Source: Rhodobacter sp.
Lineage (GTDB): Bacteria; Pseudomonadota; Alphaproteobacteria; Rhodobacterales; Rhodobacteraceae
Length of the DNA stretch: 64,000 nt
Direction of reading: 5' to 3'
Assembly (NCBI GenBank): GCA_020637515.1
Contig: JACKKG010000001.1
Span: forward strand, 1,208,501 to 1,272,500
Each line of letters begins with the position of its first letter. The first letter of the stretch is position 1. Shown here piece after piece: positions 24,458-33,800 of the stretch. The translations under genes and the position numbers were made by a program. The notes beneath the pieces are model-generated. The model ran no database searches, was not told the origin of the DNA, and was given only the letters and a program-made list of their open reading frames with translations.

Positions 24458-25492
24458 ATGCGCCAGCACAACCCCCAGAACGACCTGGCCCAGCGGATTC
24501 TCGCCGGGGATCGCCGCGCGCTGGCGCGGGCGATCACGCTGGTCGAAAGCACCCGCGCCGATCACCGCGAGCAGGCCACCGCGCTGCTCGGGGCGCTGGC
24601 GGGTCACGACCGGCAGGCGCTGCGAATCGGCCTGAGCGGCACGCCGGGGGTCGGCAAGTCCACCTTTATCGAGGCCCTGGGCACGATGCTGTGCGGGCGG
24701 GGCCTGACCGTGGCGGTGCTGGCGGTGGACCCGTCCTCGGCGCGGACGGGCGGGTCGATCCTGGGCGACAAGACCCGGATGGAGCGCCTGTCGCGGCTGC
24801 CGGGCGCGTTCATCCGCCCTTCGCCCAGCCAGACGCATCTGGGCGGCGTCGCGCGGCGAACGCGCGAGGCCGTGGCACTGTGCGAGGCGGCCGGGTTCGA
24901 CGTGGTGCTGATCGAAACGGTCGGTGTGGGCCAGTCGGAAACCGTGGTGGCGGAATTGTCGGACGTGTTCGTTCTGCTGCTGGCACCGGCCGGCGGCGAC
25001 GAGTTGCAGGGCGTCAAGCGCGGCATCATGGAGGCCGCCGACCTGATCGTTGTGAACAAGGCCGACGGCGACCTCAAGGCCACGGCAACGCGCACCTGCG
25101 CCGATTATGCGGGGGCGCTCAGGCTGCTCAGGCGCCGGCCGCAGGACGCGCCCGGCTTTCCCAAGGCGCTGACCGCCTCGGCGCTGGAGGAACGCGGGCT
25201 GGACACCGTCTGGGGCGAAATCGACGCGCTGGGCAACTGGCGGCGCGCGCATGGCCAATGGCAGGCGCGGCGCGCGGCGCAGGCCCGGCACTGGTTCCAC
25301 GAGGAGGTGCGCCAGGCGTTGCTGGCCCGACTGGAAACCCCGCAGGCGCGCGCGCGCATGGCCGAACTGGCTGAACGCGTGGCGCGCGGCGAGGCGGCGG
25401 CCGGGGCGGCGGCCCGGGCCATGCTGGCCAGCCTGCAGAGCGGGCCGCAATCGGATGGCGAATCCCTTGACGGGGGTGCCGATTCCGCCTAA
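24458..25492 (+). CDS. meaB: Methylmalonyl-CoA mutase-associated GTPase MeaB (ArgK family)
   Basis: A 344-residue G3E-type P-loop GTPase. Walker A is GTPGVGKST, followed by LAVDPSSARTGGSILGDKTRM, the switch region ETVGVGQSET and the base-specificity motif VVNKADGD. The family protects and reactivates B12-dependent methylmalonyl-CoA mutase by gating cofactor loading. The mutase itself is not in this window. The presence of MeaB implies adenosylcobalamin use, which fits with a cobalamin-dependent dehalogenase at 30824. The ATG at 24458 was chosen because family similarity starts there. Confidence 0.93.
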   Translation: MRQHNPQNDLAQRILAGDRRALARAITLVESTRADHREQATALLGALAGHDRQALRIGLSGTPGVGKSTFIEALGTMLCGRGLTVAVLAVDPSSARTGGSILGDKTRMERLSRLPGAFIRPSPSQTHLGGVARRTREAVALCEAAGFDVVLIETVGVGQSETVVAELSDVFVLLLAPAGGDELQGVKRGIMEAADLIVVNKADGDLKATATRTCADYAGALRLLRRRPQDAPGFPKALTASALEERGLDTVWGEIDALGNWRRAHGQWQARRAAQARHWFHEEVRQALLARLETPQARARMAELAERVARGEAAAGAAARAMLASLQSGPQSDGESLDGGADSA

Positions 25493-25598
25493 TAGGCCCT
25501 TCGAGATTCCGGGCGCTGCTGCGGTGGCGCCCTTTGCTGTTGACGGCGCTTTCCCATTTCGGGGCCCGCGCCCGCCTGACAAAGACGAGGATGAGACC

Positions 25599-25880
25599 AT
25601 GTCGCGCCGTTGCGAACTGACCGGAAAAGGCCCGATGTCGGGCAACAACGTGAGCCACGCCAACAACAAGTCCAAGCGCCGCTTCCTGCCGAACCTGGTG
25701 GATGTGACGCTGGCCTCGGAAGTCACCGGCAAGGCCTACAAGCTGCGCATTTCGGCCGCCGCGCTGCGCTCGGTCGATCACCGGGGCGGGCTGGACGCCT
25801 TCCTGGCGAAGGCCAAGGACGTGGAACTGTCGGACCGCGCGCTGGCCATCAAGAAGGAAATCGCCAAGGCCGCTGCCTGA
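25599..25880 (+). CDS. rpmB: 50S ribosomal protein L28
   Basis: A 93-residue ribosomal protein starting MSRRCELTGKGPMSGNNVSHANNK, with the rRNA-contact stretch KSKRRFLPNLVDVTL and the C-terminal region typical of the longer alphaproteobacterial L28. The start follows a GAGG site. It is monocistronic, ending in a strong terminator at 25907-25933. Confidence 0.98.
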   Translation: MSRRCELTGKGPMSGNNVSHANNKSKRRFLPNLVDVTLASEVTGKAYKLRISAAALRSVDHRGGLDAFLAKAKDVELSDRALAIKKEIAKAAA

Positions 25881-25906
25881 GCGATCTGCCCTCGAGGCAC
25901 GCCGAG

Positions 25907-25933
25907 ACCCCGTCCCGAGTGACGGGGTTTTTG
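25907..25933 (+). terminator. Rho-independent terminator of rpmB
   Basis: An eight-pair stem (ACCCCGTC / GACGGGGT) with a six-base loop is followed directly by a T-run, 26 bases after the rpmB stop. Confidence 0.9.
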
Positions 25934-25948
25934 CGTTTTTGCCCGGGC

Positions 25949-26036
25949 GGGTTGACGGGTTGACGGGTTGACGGGGCAGGCGGGGGGCTGCCGCCCCCCG
26001 CACCCCCTGCCCAAAGGGGGTCTTCACCCCCTTTGG
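25949..26036. repeat. Dispersed palindromic intergenic repeat, copy 1
   Basis: Three parts in order. First, three tandem GGGTTGAC units (25949-25972). Second, a GC hairpin CGGGGGGC-TGCC-GCCCCCCG (25981-26000) and the linker CACCCCCTGC. Third, an 11-pair hairpin CCAAAGGGGGT-CTTC-ACCCCCTTTGG (26011-26036), followed by AAACCCC. The same elements in the same order occur in inverted orientation at 50686-50814, so this is a REP-like dispersed repeat. It fills the gap between rpmB and the convergent recO. Confidence 0.85.
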
Positions 26037-26096
26037 AAACCCCGTGCCCGCACTCTGCGAGGGGTGGCGGTGGCGCGACGCCGCAGGCGGGTGCGG

Positions 26097-26822
26097 TCAG
26101 CGTGGGGCGAAGCGGCGTTCCAGGCGGGCGCGGGCCTCTGGCAAGGGGCGGTGGCCCAGCCCCGGGGCGAGCGTGTCGCGCAGGAAATGGCCCGTCGTGT
26201 GCAAGCCCTGTGCCATCTGTGCGCGGTCGTCCGGCCCGTCCGCCGCGCGCAAAAGCGCCGGCAGCGGCAACAGGCGATCGGCCCACGCGCCCGCGCCGCG
26301 GATGCTGACTGCCCGCCCGCTGCGCGGCGAGACATAGGCCAGCTCCCCGGTTTCGCCGGTGACCGCGCAATCGCCCAGGTCGAGGCCATAGCCCGTTTCC
26401 TCGAGCAGGGTGCGCTCCCAGCCCAGATAGGCGCCGAACCACGGCGCGCCGGTCGCCAGCCGGTCCAGAAGGCCCTGGGTCACGGCGTAGAGACGCGGTT
26501 GCGGGTCGCGTTCGGGCAGGGCGAAGGACGCGAGGGCCGTCAGGGCGTTCAGCGCCGCCAGCCGGTCGGCATCGCCCAGGATCGCGCCGGCGCGGCTGCG
26601 CTGCATTTCGGCGGTGAAATGGCCCAGGTGATCGTCGAGCCGCGCGCGCCAGGTCAGTGCCAGCGTGTTGCCCGGTTGCAGCACCGGCGCCATGCGGCGC
26701 CCGGTGCCGCCGCGCACCACGCCCTTGTGCAAGCCGTGGGCTGCGGTCAGAACCTCGACGATGGCGGCGTTCTCGCCGTGGGGACGTGCCGTCAGCAGGA
26801 TGCCGTCACCCGTCCATTCCAT
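26097..26822 (-). CDS. recO: DNA repair protein RecO
   Basis: A 241-residue protein with the RecO layout: an N-terminal OB fold (MEWTGDGILLTARPHGENAAIVEVLTAAHG shortened: residues 1-30 with HGENAAIVEVL) and GVVRGGTGRRMAPVLQPGN. A helical domain follows with LALLRAAD-type sequence and the usual GLDLGDCAVTG region. It anneals ssDNA and loads RecA with RecR. It starts 3 bases after the purD stop, giving a purD-recO operon. The usual four-cysteine zinc site is not present. Confidence 0.93.
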   Translation of the reverse strand: MEWTGDGILLTARPHGENAAIVEVLTAAHGLHKGVVRGGTGRRMAPVLQPGNTLALTWRARLDDHLGHFTAEMQRSRAGAILGDADRLAALNALTALASFALPERDPQPRLYAVTQGLLDRLATGAPWFGAYLGWERTLLEETGYGLDLGDCAVTGETGELAYVSPRSGRAVSIRGAGAWADRLLPLPALLRAADGPDDRAQMAQGLHTTGHFLRDTLAPGLGHRPLPEARARLERRFAPR

Positions 26823-26825
26823 GCG

Positions 26826-28088
26826 TCAGAGCGCCCGCCAGCCGATGTCGCGGCGGCAGAACCCGCCGGGCCAGTCGATGCCGTCCACCAGCGCATAGGC
26901 GCGGGCGTGGGCCTGGGCCAGGGTCGCGCCGCGCGCGGTGACGTTCAACACCCGCCCGCCCGCGGCAAGCAGGTGGCCCTCGTGGGTGCGGGTGCCGGCG
27001 TGGAAGACCATGGTGAAGCTGTCTTCGGGCAGGGCGTCCAGGCCCTTGATCTCGGTGCCCTTGTCATAGGCGCCTGGGTAGCCGTTCGCGGCCATGACCA
27101 CGGTCATCGCGTGGTCGTCGGCCCAGTTGACCCGGGCCTCGGCCAGGCGCCCCTCGGCGCAGGCCAGCATGAGGTCCAGCGCCTGGGCCCCCAGCCGCAT
27201 CATCAGCACCTGGCATTCGGGGTCGCCGAAGCGGACGTTGTATTCCACGAGCCGCGCGCGCCCGTTGTCGATCATCAGCCCGGCATAGAGCACCCCCTGA
27301 TAGGGCGTGCCGCGCCGTGCCATTTCGGCCATGGTCGGGCGAACGATCGCGTCCAGCGCCTGGCGGGCGATGGTATCGGTCAGCACGGGAGCCGGGGAAT
27401 AGGCACCCATGCCGCCGGTGTTGGGGCCGGTGTCGCCTTCGCCGACGCGCTTGTGGTCCTGGGCGGTGCCGATGGGCAGCACGGTCTCGCCATCGACCAG
27501 CACGAAAAAGCTGGCCTCCTCGCCCTGCATGAATTCCTCGATCACGACCTCGGCGCCGGCCGCGCCAAAGGCCCCGCCGAAGATCTCGTCCAGGCCCTCC
27601 AGGGCCTCGTCCAGGGTCATCGCGACGATCACGCCCTTGCCCGCGGCGAGACCGTCGGCCTTGACCACGATCGGGGCGCCCTGCGCGCGGACATACGCCT
27701 TGGCGGCCGCCAGATCCGAGAACCGGGCCCAGCCCGCCGTGGGTGCACCGGCCGCGTCGCAGATTTCCTTGGCAAAGGATTTGGAGCTTTCCAGCCGCGC
27801 CGCCGCCGCCGAGGGGCCGAAGCACAGGATGCCCGCCGTCCTGAGCGCATCCGCGACCCCGGCCGCCAGCGGCGCCTCGGGGCCGATCACCACGAAATCG
27901 ATGGCGTTTTCCTCGCAGAAGGCGACGACCGCCGCGCCGTCCTCGGGCGTCAGCGCGGCGCATTCCGCGATCGCGGCGATGCCGGCGTTGCCGGGCGCGA
28001 CGATCAGGCGGTCGCATTTCGGGTTCTGCTTGATCGCCCAGGCCAGCGCGTGTTCGCGTCCGCCCCCCCCAAGAACCAGAATGTTCAT
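26826..28088 (-). CDS. purD: Phosphoribosylamine-glycine ligase
   Basis: Second step of purine synthesis: ATP-dependent ligation of glycine to phosphoribosylamine. It has 420 residues, normal length. N-terminal loop ILVLGGGGREHALAWAI, ATP-grasp stretch VVKADGLAAGKGVIVA and the PurD signature RFGDPECQVLMMRL. It also has LPIGTAQDHKRVGEGDTGPNTGGMGA (shortened: AQDHKRVGEGD). The start at 28088 has an AAGGGG site. Divergent from xseA with a 67-base gap, and transcribed into recO. Confidence 0.97.
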   Translation of the reverse strand: MNILVLGGGGREHALAWAIKQNPKCDRLIVAPGNAGIAAIAECAALTPEDGAAVVAFCEENAIDFVVIGPEAPLAAGVADALRTAGILCFGPSAAAARLESSKSFAKEICDAAGAPTAGWARFSDLAAAKAYVRAQGAPIVVKADGLAAGKGVIVAMTLDEALEGLDEIFGGAFGAAGAEVVIEEFMQGEEASFFVLVDGETVLPIGTAQDHKRVGEGDTGPNTGGMGAYSPAPVLTDTIARQALDAIVRPTMAEMARRGTPYQGVLYAGLMIDNGRARLVEYNVRFGDPECQVLMMRLGAQALDLMLACAEGRLAEARVNWADDHAMTVVMAANGYPGAYDKGTEIKGLDALPEDSFTMVFHAGTRTHEGHLLAAGGRVLNVTARGATLAQAHARAYALVDGIDWPGGFCRRDIGWRAL

Positions 28089-28155
28089 GTCGCACCCCTT
28101 GGCCGCCGTTGCCCGGCGTTCTAAGGTCTGGGGCGGACCGACACAAGCGAGACCG

Positions 28156-29712
28156 ATGGACCTGATCGACGACGACCTGCCCGGCCCGGGCGGCAATGCG
28201 CATGAATTCACCGTTTCGGACCTGTCCGGGGCGGTCAAGCGCGCGCTCGAGGGCGAATTCGGCCGCGTGCGGGTGCGCGGCGAGGTGGGGCGCGTCATGG
28301 TCGCGCGCACCGGGCACATGTATTTCGACCTCAAGGACGACCGTGCGGTGATCGCCGCGGTGTCCTGGAAGGGGCAGGTCGCGCGCATGGCGATCCGACC
28401 CGAGGAAGGCATGGAGGTCATCGCGACCGGCCGGCTGACCACCTATGCGCCGCAATCGAAATACCAGCTTCAGGTTGACAATGTCGAACCCGCCGGCGCC
28501 GGCGCGCTGATGGCGATGCTCGAGGCGCGGCGCAAGGCGCTGGCGGCCGAGGGGCTGTTCGACGCCGGGAACAAACGTCCGATCCCCTATCTGCCGCAGG
28601 TGATCGGCGTCATCACCTCGCCCTCGGGGGCGGTGATCCGCGATATCCTGCACCGGCTGGCCGACCGTTTTCCGCGCCGGGTGATCGTCTGGCCGGTGGC
28701 GGTGCAGGGCGAACGCTGCCCTGCCGAGGTGGTGCGCGCCATCAAGGGGTTCAACGCGATCGCGCCGGGCGGGCCGGTGCCGCGCCCCGATGTGCTGATC
28801 GTTGCGCGCGGCGGCGGCTCGATCGAGGATCTGTGGGGCTTCAACGACGAGGCCGTGGTGCGCGCGGCGGCAGCGTCGGAGATCCCGCTGATTTCCGCCG
28901 TCGGGCATGAAACCGACACCACGCTGATCGACCACGCCGCCGACCTGCGCGCGCCGACGCCGACCGCCGCCGCCGAGCTGGCCGTGCCAGTGCGGGCGGA
29001 CCTGCTGGCGCATGTCGCAACGCTGGGCGCCCGGCTTCATCGGGCGGCGACGGGGGCGGTGCAGGCGCGCGAGCAGCGTCTGAGGGACCTGTCGCGCGCG
29101 CTGCCCCGGGCCGAGGCGCTGCTGGCCACGCCGACCCAACGCTTCGACCGCGTGTCGGACCGGTTCGCGGGATCGCTCAAGGCCCTGGCGCAGCGCAAGG
29201 CGCTGGACCTGAATCGCGCGGCAGCCGGGCTGCGCCCGGGGGTGCTGCGGCACCGGCTGGAACAGCGCGCCGACCGGCTGGCGGCCGGCGCCGGGCGGCT
29301 GGCGCCCGCGCTGGCGGCGGGTCTGGCGCGCAAGGGCGACCGCCTGGCCGCGCTGCGCTTGCCGCAGGGGCAGCTTGTGCGCGACCTGGCCCGCGCAGCC
29401 GAACGGCTCGAGGCGCGGGGACAACGGATGCGGCCCGCGCTGCTGGCCGATCTGGCGCGCCGGCGCGACCGGCTGGACGCGCTGGGCCGGATGCACGGTT
29501 CACTGGGCTATGAGCAGACGCTGGCGCGCGGTTATGCCGTGGTGCGTGACGCCGACGGCCGGCCCCTCACCGATGCCGAGGCGGTGCGGGCGCTGGCGCA
29601 GTTCACCGTGCAGATGCGCGACGGCACCCTGGACGCGATGCCGCTGGCCGCGTCGCCGCGCCCGCGCAAGAAACCGACCGAACCGGGGCCGGGCCAGGGC
29701 AGCCTGTTCTAG
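28156..29712 (+). CDS. xseA: Exodeoxyribonuclease VII large subunit
   Basis: A 518-residue subunit of the ssDNA-specific nuclease. An N-terminal OB fold (FTVSDLSGAVKRALEGEFG, GEVGRVMVARTGHMYFDLKD) precedes the catalytic domain (GVITSPSGAVIRDILHRL, RGGGSIEDLWGFNDE, SAVGHETDTTLIDHAADLRA with the conserved GHETD). A long Arg/Ala/Leu-rich coiled-coil follows (about 310-450). The C-terminus has RGYAVVRDADG and LARG motifs. The small subunit gene is not here. The last 4 bases overlap the stop of the convergent flavin oxidoreductase gene. Confidence 0.96.
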   Translation: MDLIDDDLPGPGGNAHEFTVSDLSGAVKRALEGEFGRVRVRGEVGRVMVARTGHMYFDLKDDRAVIAAVSWKGQVARMAIRPEEGMEVIATGRLTTYAPQSKYQLQVDNVEPAGAGALMAMLEARRKALAAEGLFDAGNKRPIPYLPQVIGVITSPSGAVIRDILHRLADRFPRRVIVWPVAVQGERCPAEVVRAIKGFNAIAPGGPVPRPDVLIVARGGGSIEDLWGFNDEAVVRAAAASEIPLISAVGHETDTTLIDHAADLRAPTPTAAAELAVPVRADLLAHVATLGARLHRAATGAVQAREQRLRDLSRALPRAEALLATPTQRFDRVSDRFAGSLKALAQRKALDLNRAAAGLRPGVLRHRLEQRADRLAAGAGRLAPALAAGLARKGDRLAALRLPQGQLVRDLARAAERLEARGQRMRPALLADLARRRDRLDALGRMHGSLGYEQTLARGYAVVRDADGRPLTDAEAVRALAQFTVQMRDGTLDAMPLAASPRPRKKPTEPGPGQGSLF

Positions 29713-30737
29713 CCGGCCAGCATGTCGCGCACCATCGGGATCACCCGTTCGCCGTAAAGCTTCAGGCAGGCCATGTTCGCGGCGTGCGGCACGGGCCCCG
29801 AGGTGTATTTCAGGTCGAACCGCTGCACCCCCAGCCCCCGGACCGCGCGCACGATCTTGCGTGCCACGGTGTCCGGCGCGCCGACGAACAGCGCGCCCTG
29901 CTCGACCTCGGCCAGAAAGCGGTCGCGGGTCACGGGCGGCCAGCCGCGTTCGCGCCCGATGCGGCCGAACTGCGCCTGATAGTGGGGCCACATCCCCTCG
30001 CGCGCGGCCTCGTCGGTGTCGGCCACGAAACCAGGTGAATGGATGCCGATGGGCCGGGCGGGGGTGCCCAGTTGCGCGACCGCGCGGTGGTAAAGGTCCA
30101 CATAGGGCTTGAAGCGCAACGGATCGCCGCCAATGATCGCCAGCATCAGTTGCAGGTCCTGCCGGGCGACGCGCACCACCGATTCGGGGCTGCCGCCGAC
30201 GCCGACCCAGGTGGTCATCGGCTGCGACAGCGGCGGATAGACGGTAACCCCCTGCAAGGGCGCGCGAGTCTGACCTCGCCAGGTCACGGTCTTGTCGCGA
30301 AGCAGGCGGGCGAAGATGTCCAGCTTTTCCTCGAACAACTGGTCATAGTCCTGCATGTCGTAGCCGAACAGCGGGTAGCTTTCGGTGAAGCTGCCGCGCC
30401 CCAGGATCGGTTCCGCCCGCCCGCCCGACACCGCGTGCAGCGTCGAGAACCGCTGGAATACGCGCACCGGGTCGTCGGTGGACAGGATCGTGACGGCGGT
30501 GCCGAGCTTGATACGCGCGGTGCGCCCGGCGATCGCCGCCAGCACGATCTCGGGCGCGGAAATGGCAAAGTCGTCGCGGTGGTGTTCGCCCAGCCCGATG
30601 AAGTCGATGCCCAGATCATCGGCATAGACGGCCTCGTCCACCACGTCGCGCAGCACCTGGTCCATCGGCTTCGGCCGCCCGTCGGCGCCGGTGGAAACAT
30701 CGCCAAAGGTATCCAGTCCCATCGAGATCGGGGTCAT
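29709..30737 (-). CDS. LLM-class flavin-dependent oxidoreductase
   Basis: A 342-residue luciferase-like (TIM-barrel) flavoprotein. The N-terminus MTPISMGLDTFGDVSTG, the active-site region IGLGEHHRDDFAISAP, GTAVTILSTDDPVRVFQ, LGRGSFTESYPLFGYD and WVGVGGSPESVVRVARQDLQL match the 2I7G-type group (TIGR03858). These enzymes use FMNH2 for oxidation of unknown small substrates. It is downstream of the reductive dehalogenase (86-base gap, same strand) and so probably in the marR-rdhA operon. The dehalogenase's own reductase would not supply it directly. An AGGAG site precedes the start. Confidence 0.88.
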   Translation of the reverse strand: MTPISMGLDTFGDVSTGADGRPKPMDQVLRDVVDEAVYADDLGIDFIGLGEHHRDDFAISAPEIVLAAIAGRTARIKLGTAVTILSTDDPVRVFQRFSTLHAVSGGRAEPILGRGSFTESYPLFGYDMQDYDQLFEEKLDIFARLLRDKTVTWRGQTRAPLQGVTVYPPLSQPMTTWVGVGGSPESVVRVARQDLQLMLAIIGGDPLRFKPYVDLYHRAVAQLGTPARPIGIHSPGFVADTDEAAREGMWPHYQAQFGRIGRERGWPPVTRDRFLAEVEQGALFVGAPDTVARKIVRAVRGLGVQRFDLKYTSGPVPHAANMACLKLYGERVIPMVRDMLAG

Positions 30738-30823
30738 GTGAAAGCTCCTGCTGGTGGTCCACAGCTAGCCCGCCGCCCGCCGCCGGTAAAGGCGCGGGCG
30801 CGCAGGGTGGAGTGTGCGCAGGC

Positions 30824-33800
30824 TCACAGGTCCAGCGTGATCGTGCCCCCCTCGGTGGCGGCGCGCGAACAGCAAAGCACCACCTTGGCGGCGCGTTCCC
30901 TGGCGGACAGGACATAGTCGCGGTGCTCGATCCCGTCGGGCGAGCGATGCGCGACGGCGCAGACCGCGCAGATCCCGTCCGAGCATTTCACCGGCACCGC
31001 GATGCCCGCCCCTGCCAGGGCCTCGGTCGCGGATTGATCGGCCGGCACGGGTATGTCGCGTCCCGATTTCGCAAGATGCAGGGTAAAGGGGTGGTTCACA
31101 TACTCGGGCGCCTCGGGCACGGCGAAATATTCGCGCGCCAGGGCGTCCTCGGGCCAGCCCTGCGCCTGCGCGGTGGCAAAGACGCCGTCCATGAACCCCG
31201 CGCCGCCGCAGGTGTAGAGCCGCGCGCCGGGCCGGTAGGGTGGGATCAACGTGGCCAGGTCCACGCGCGGGCCATCCGTCTTGACATGCGTTTGCGCGCG
31301 CGCGGCCCAGGGGGCGGCGGCGATTTCGGCGGCGAAGGGCGCGACGCCGCGCGCCAGATAGTGCAGGCGAAAGTCGCGGTCCAGCGCGTGAAGCCTGTGC
31401 GCCATGGTCAGCATCGGCGTGACGCCGATGCCGCCGCCGATCAGCAGGGTAAAGGGCGCGTCCTCGTCCAGCGGGAACAGGTTCGTGGGCGGAGTGACGA
31501 AAAGCCGGCGCCCCTCGCGGAACACGCGGTGGATCAGGATCGATCCGCCGCGCCCCTGCGGTTCGCGCTGGATGCCCAGCACGTATTTCGATCCGTCCGC
31601 CGGATCGCCGGCCAGCGAATATTCGCGCTGATATTCGGGCGCGATCATCACGTCGATATGCGCGCCCGCGTCGAATGGCGGCAGCGGCTGGCCATCCGCG
31701 CGGGTCAGTTCGAAGCGCACGGTGTCGTCACTCAGATCCTCGCGCCGGGTGATCGTCACCGGAAAGACCGGCGGCTCACCGGCCACGCCCGGCCCGGGGG
31801 CCAGCCCCGCGATCTGGCCGCGCGCCAGGCGGTTGCGGTATTCCTCGGGTGTCAGCAACTGGCGATAGCGTTCGATCCCGGCCTCGCGGTTCAGGGGCTG
31901 GGTGATGGGAAAGGGCAGGGGCATCACGTCCGCCGGGTAGACCGCCAGGGTCTGATCCTCGTATTTCAGGTCCAGGTCGCGGCTCAGATCCCGGCGATTG
32001 GTTGCGCCCGCGCGGACATAGCGCGTGCCGGGCTTGTCCAGTTCGATGTCCCACCACCAAGTCTTGACCGGGTTGATGGCCCCGCGCCCCAGCCGGTCGT
32101 CCAGCGCCGCCAGCGCCCTGGCCGAGCCCGGAGCTGTCATCGCCAGCCAGCGGAAGGGAGCCTCGGCAAAGAGCCCTTGCAGGTTCCAGGGGCAGGTCTT
32201 CATGCAGCGCCCGCACATGCCGCCGGCCTGGTTGGTGATGCGGTAACGCGCGCATTTCTCGGCGTCGGATTTCCAGATCTCATAGCCGTTATACATCAGC
32301 TTTGGACCGGCCGTGATCGCCCCTGAGGGGCATTCGCGCGCGCATTTGTTGCACGCCCCACAGAACCGTTGCAGGCCAAAGTCGATGGGCTTGTCGTGGC
32401 GCATGGGCATGTTGGTGGTGACCGCGCCCGATTTCAGGCGCGGGCCCAGATAGGGGTTCAGGATCACTTCGCCGATGCGACTGACCTCGCCCAGGCCGGA
32501 CAGCAACAGCAGGGGCGGTTGCAGCACGTCCCCGTCGATCACCGAATGCACCCGGGCGGAATAGCCCAGCCGGCGGATCTGTTCCGCCACCACGCCCCCC
32601 AGCAGCGAGAACCGCAGATACGCGCGCATCGACTGCGCGACGCTGATCCAGTCGTCGCCCGAGGCGCCCTCCATCGTCTCGTGCCCCTGATCGAGCAACA
32701 TGTTGACCGAATTCGCGTGATAGGGGGTGATCGCCTCGCCGGCGGAATTGTGCGAGTAATAGGCCCAGTCGGGCACCCGGCTCAGGCCGACGGCGTCGGT
32801 GGACAGGTAATAGCTGGCAGCCTTGAGGTTGTCGGCGTTCCTCTCGGGGTCGGAGGCCACGACCGGGCCCCGCGCCTCGCCGAATTGCAGAAGCAACAGC
32901 GCCCCCAGCGCGCGGCGGGCGCAGGCGCCGATCGGGGATTTCGCCACGTAGCGGCCGCCCTTGGCGCCCTCCTGCACGGCCTTGCCCATGTCGCCGTAAA
33001 GCGCGCGGGCAAAGAAATCGGCGCGTTTGGGAAAGCGCGGCACGCGGGCCTCGTCGATCAGCGTGGTCGGTTCCTCGACCCGTTTCAGGCGCTCGAACGG
33101 ATAAGGGCCCATGCGGAATTCGCGGTGGGCAAAGGCCTCGGCCGTGGCGGCGCGGCGCGGTGCGGCGGCGCCGGTCCACCACGCGACGCCGTGGCTGCGG
33201 CCCGTGCGCCCGTCGCCCACCAGCGGCTGATCGGGTGCCAGCGTCAAGGTGGTGGTCACGGCGGCCAGCCCGTAGCGCGTGCCCAGATAGGGGTTCACCG
33301 CCTGCCCGTCCCGGGCAAAGGCCAACCCCGCACTGACCGCGAGGCGCGGCAGATCCACCTCGGAGGTCGAGGCCGAATGCGCCCGCGCATCATGGCCCAG
33401 CATGCGCAGATAGGACGACAGCACCACGGCGGTGTTGTTCGCCAAAAGCGCCGCCCGCTGCGCCTGGGTGCCGTGCAACCAGTCGGTGCCGGGTTCGCCC
33501 TGCACGGGGTCGCGGGTGTAATCGACGGCGATCACCAGCGCGAACCGGTGCGCGGTGACCGGCCCGTGGGGGCTGCGCGCGGCATCCAGAATGTCGGCAT
33601 AGATCGCGTCGATGCCGGCGGCGTGGGTCTTGGGCTGGCCCTGCTCCAGTTCTGCGCGCAGGGCGTCGATCATCGGGTTGCGGTGCGGGCTGGGCAGATG
33701 ATGGTCCGGCACCAGCGCGCAGACCCCCATCAGCGCCGCGTCGAAATAATGGCCCGCGGCCTTCAGGTGGTTCGAACGGTCCTGCGGGTCGTCTGGGATC

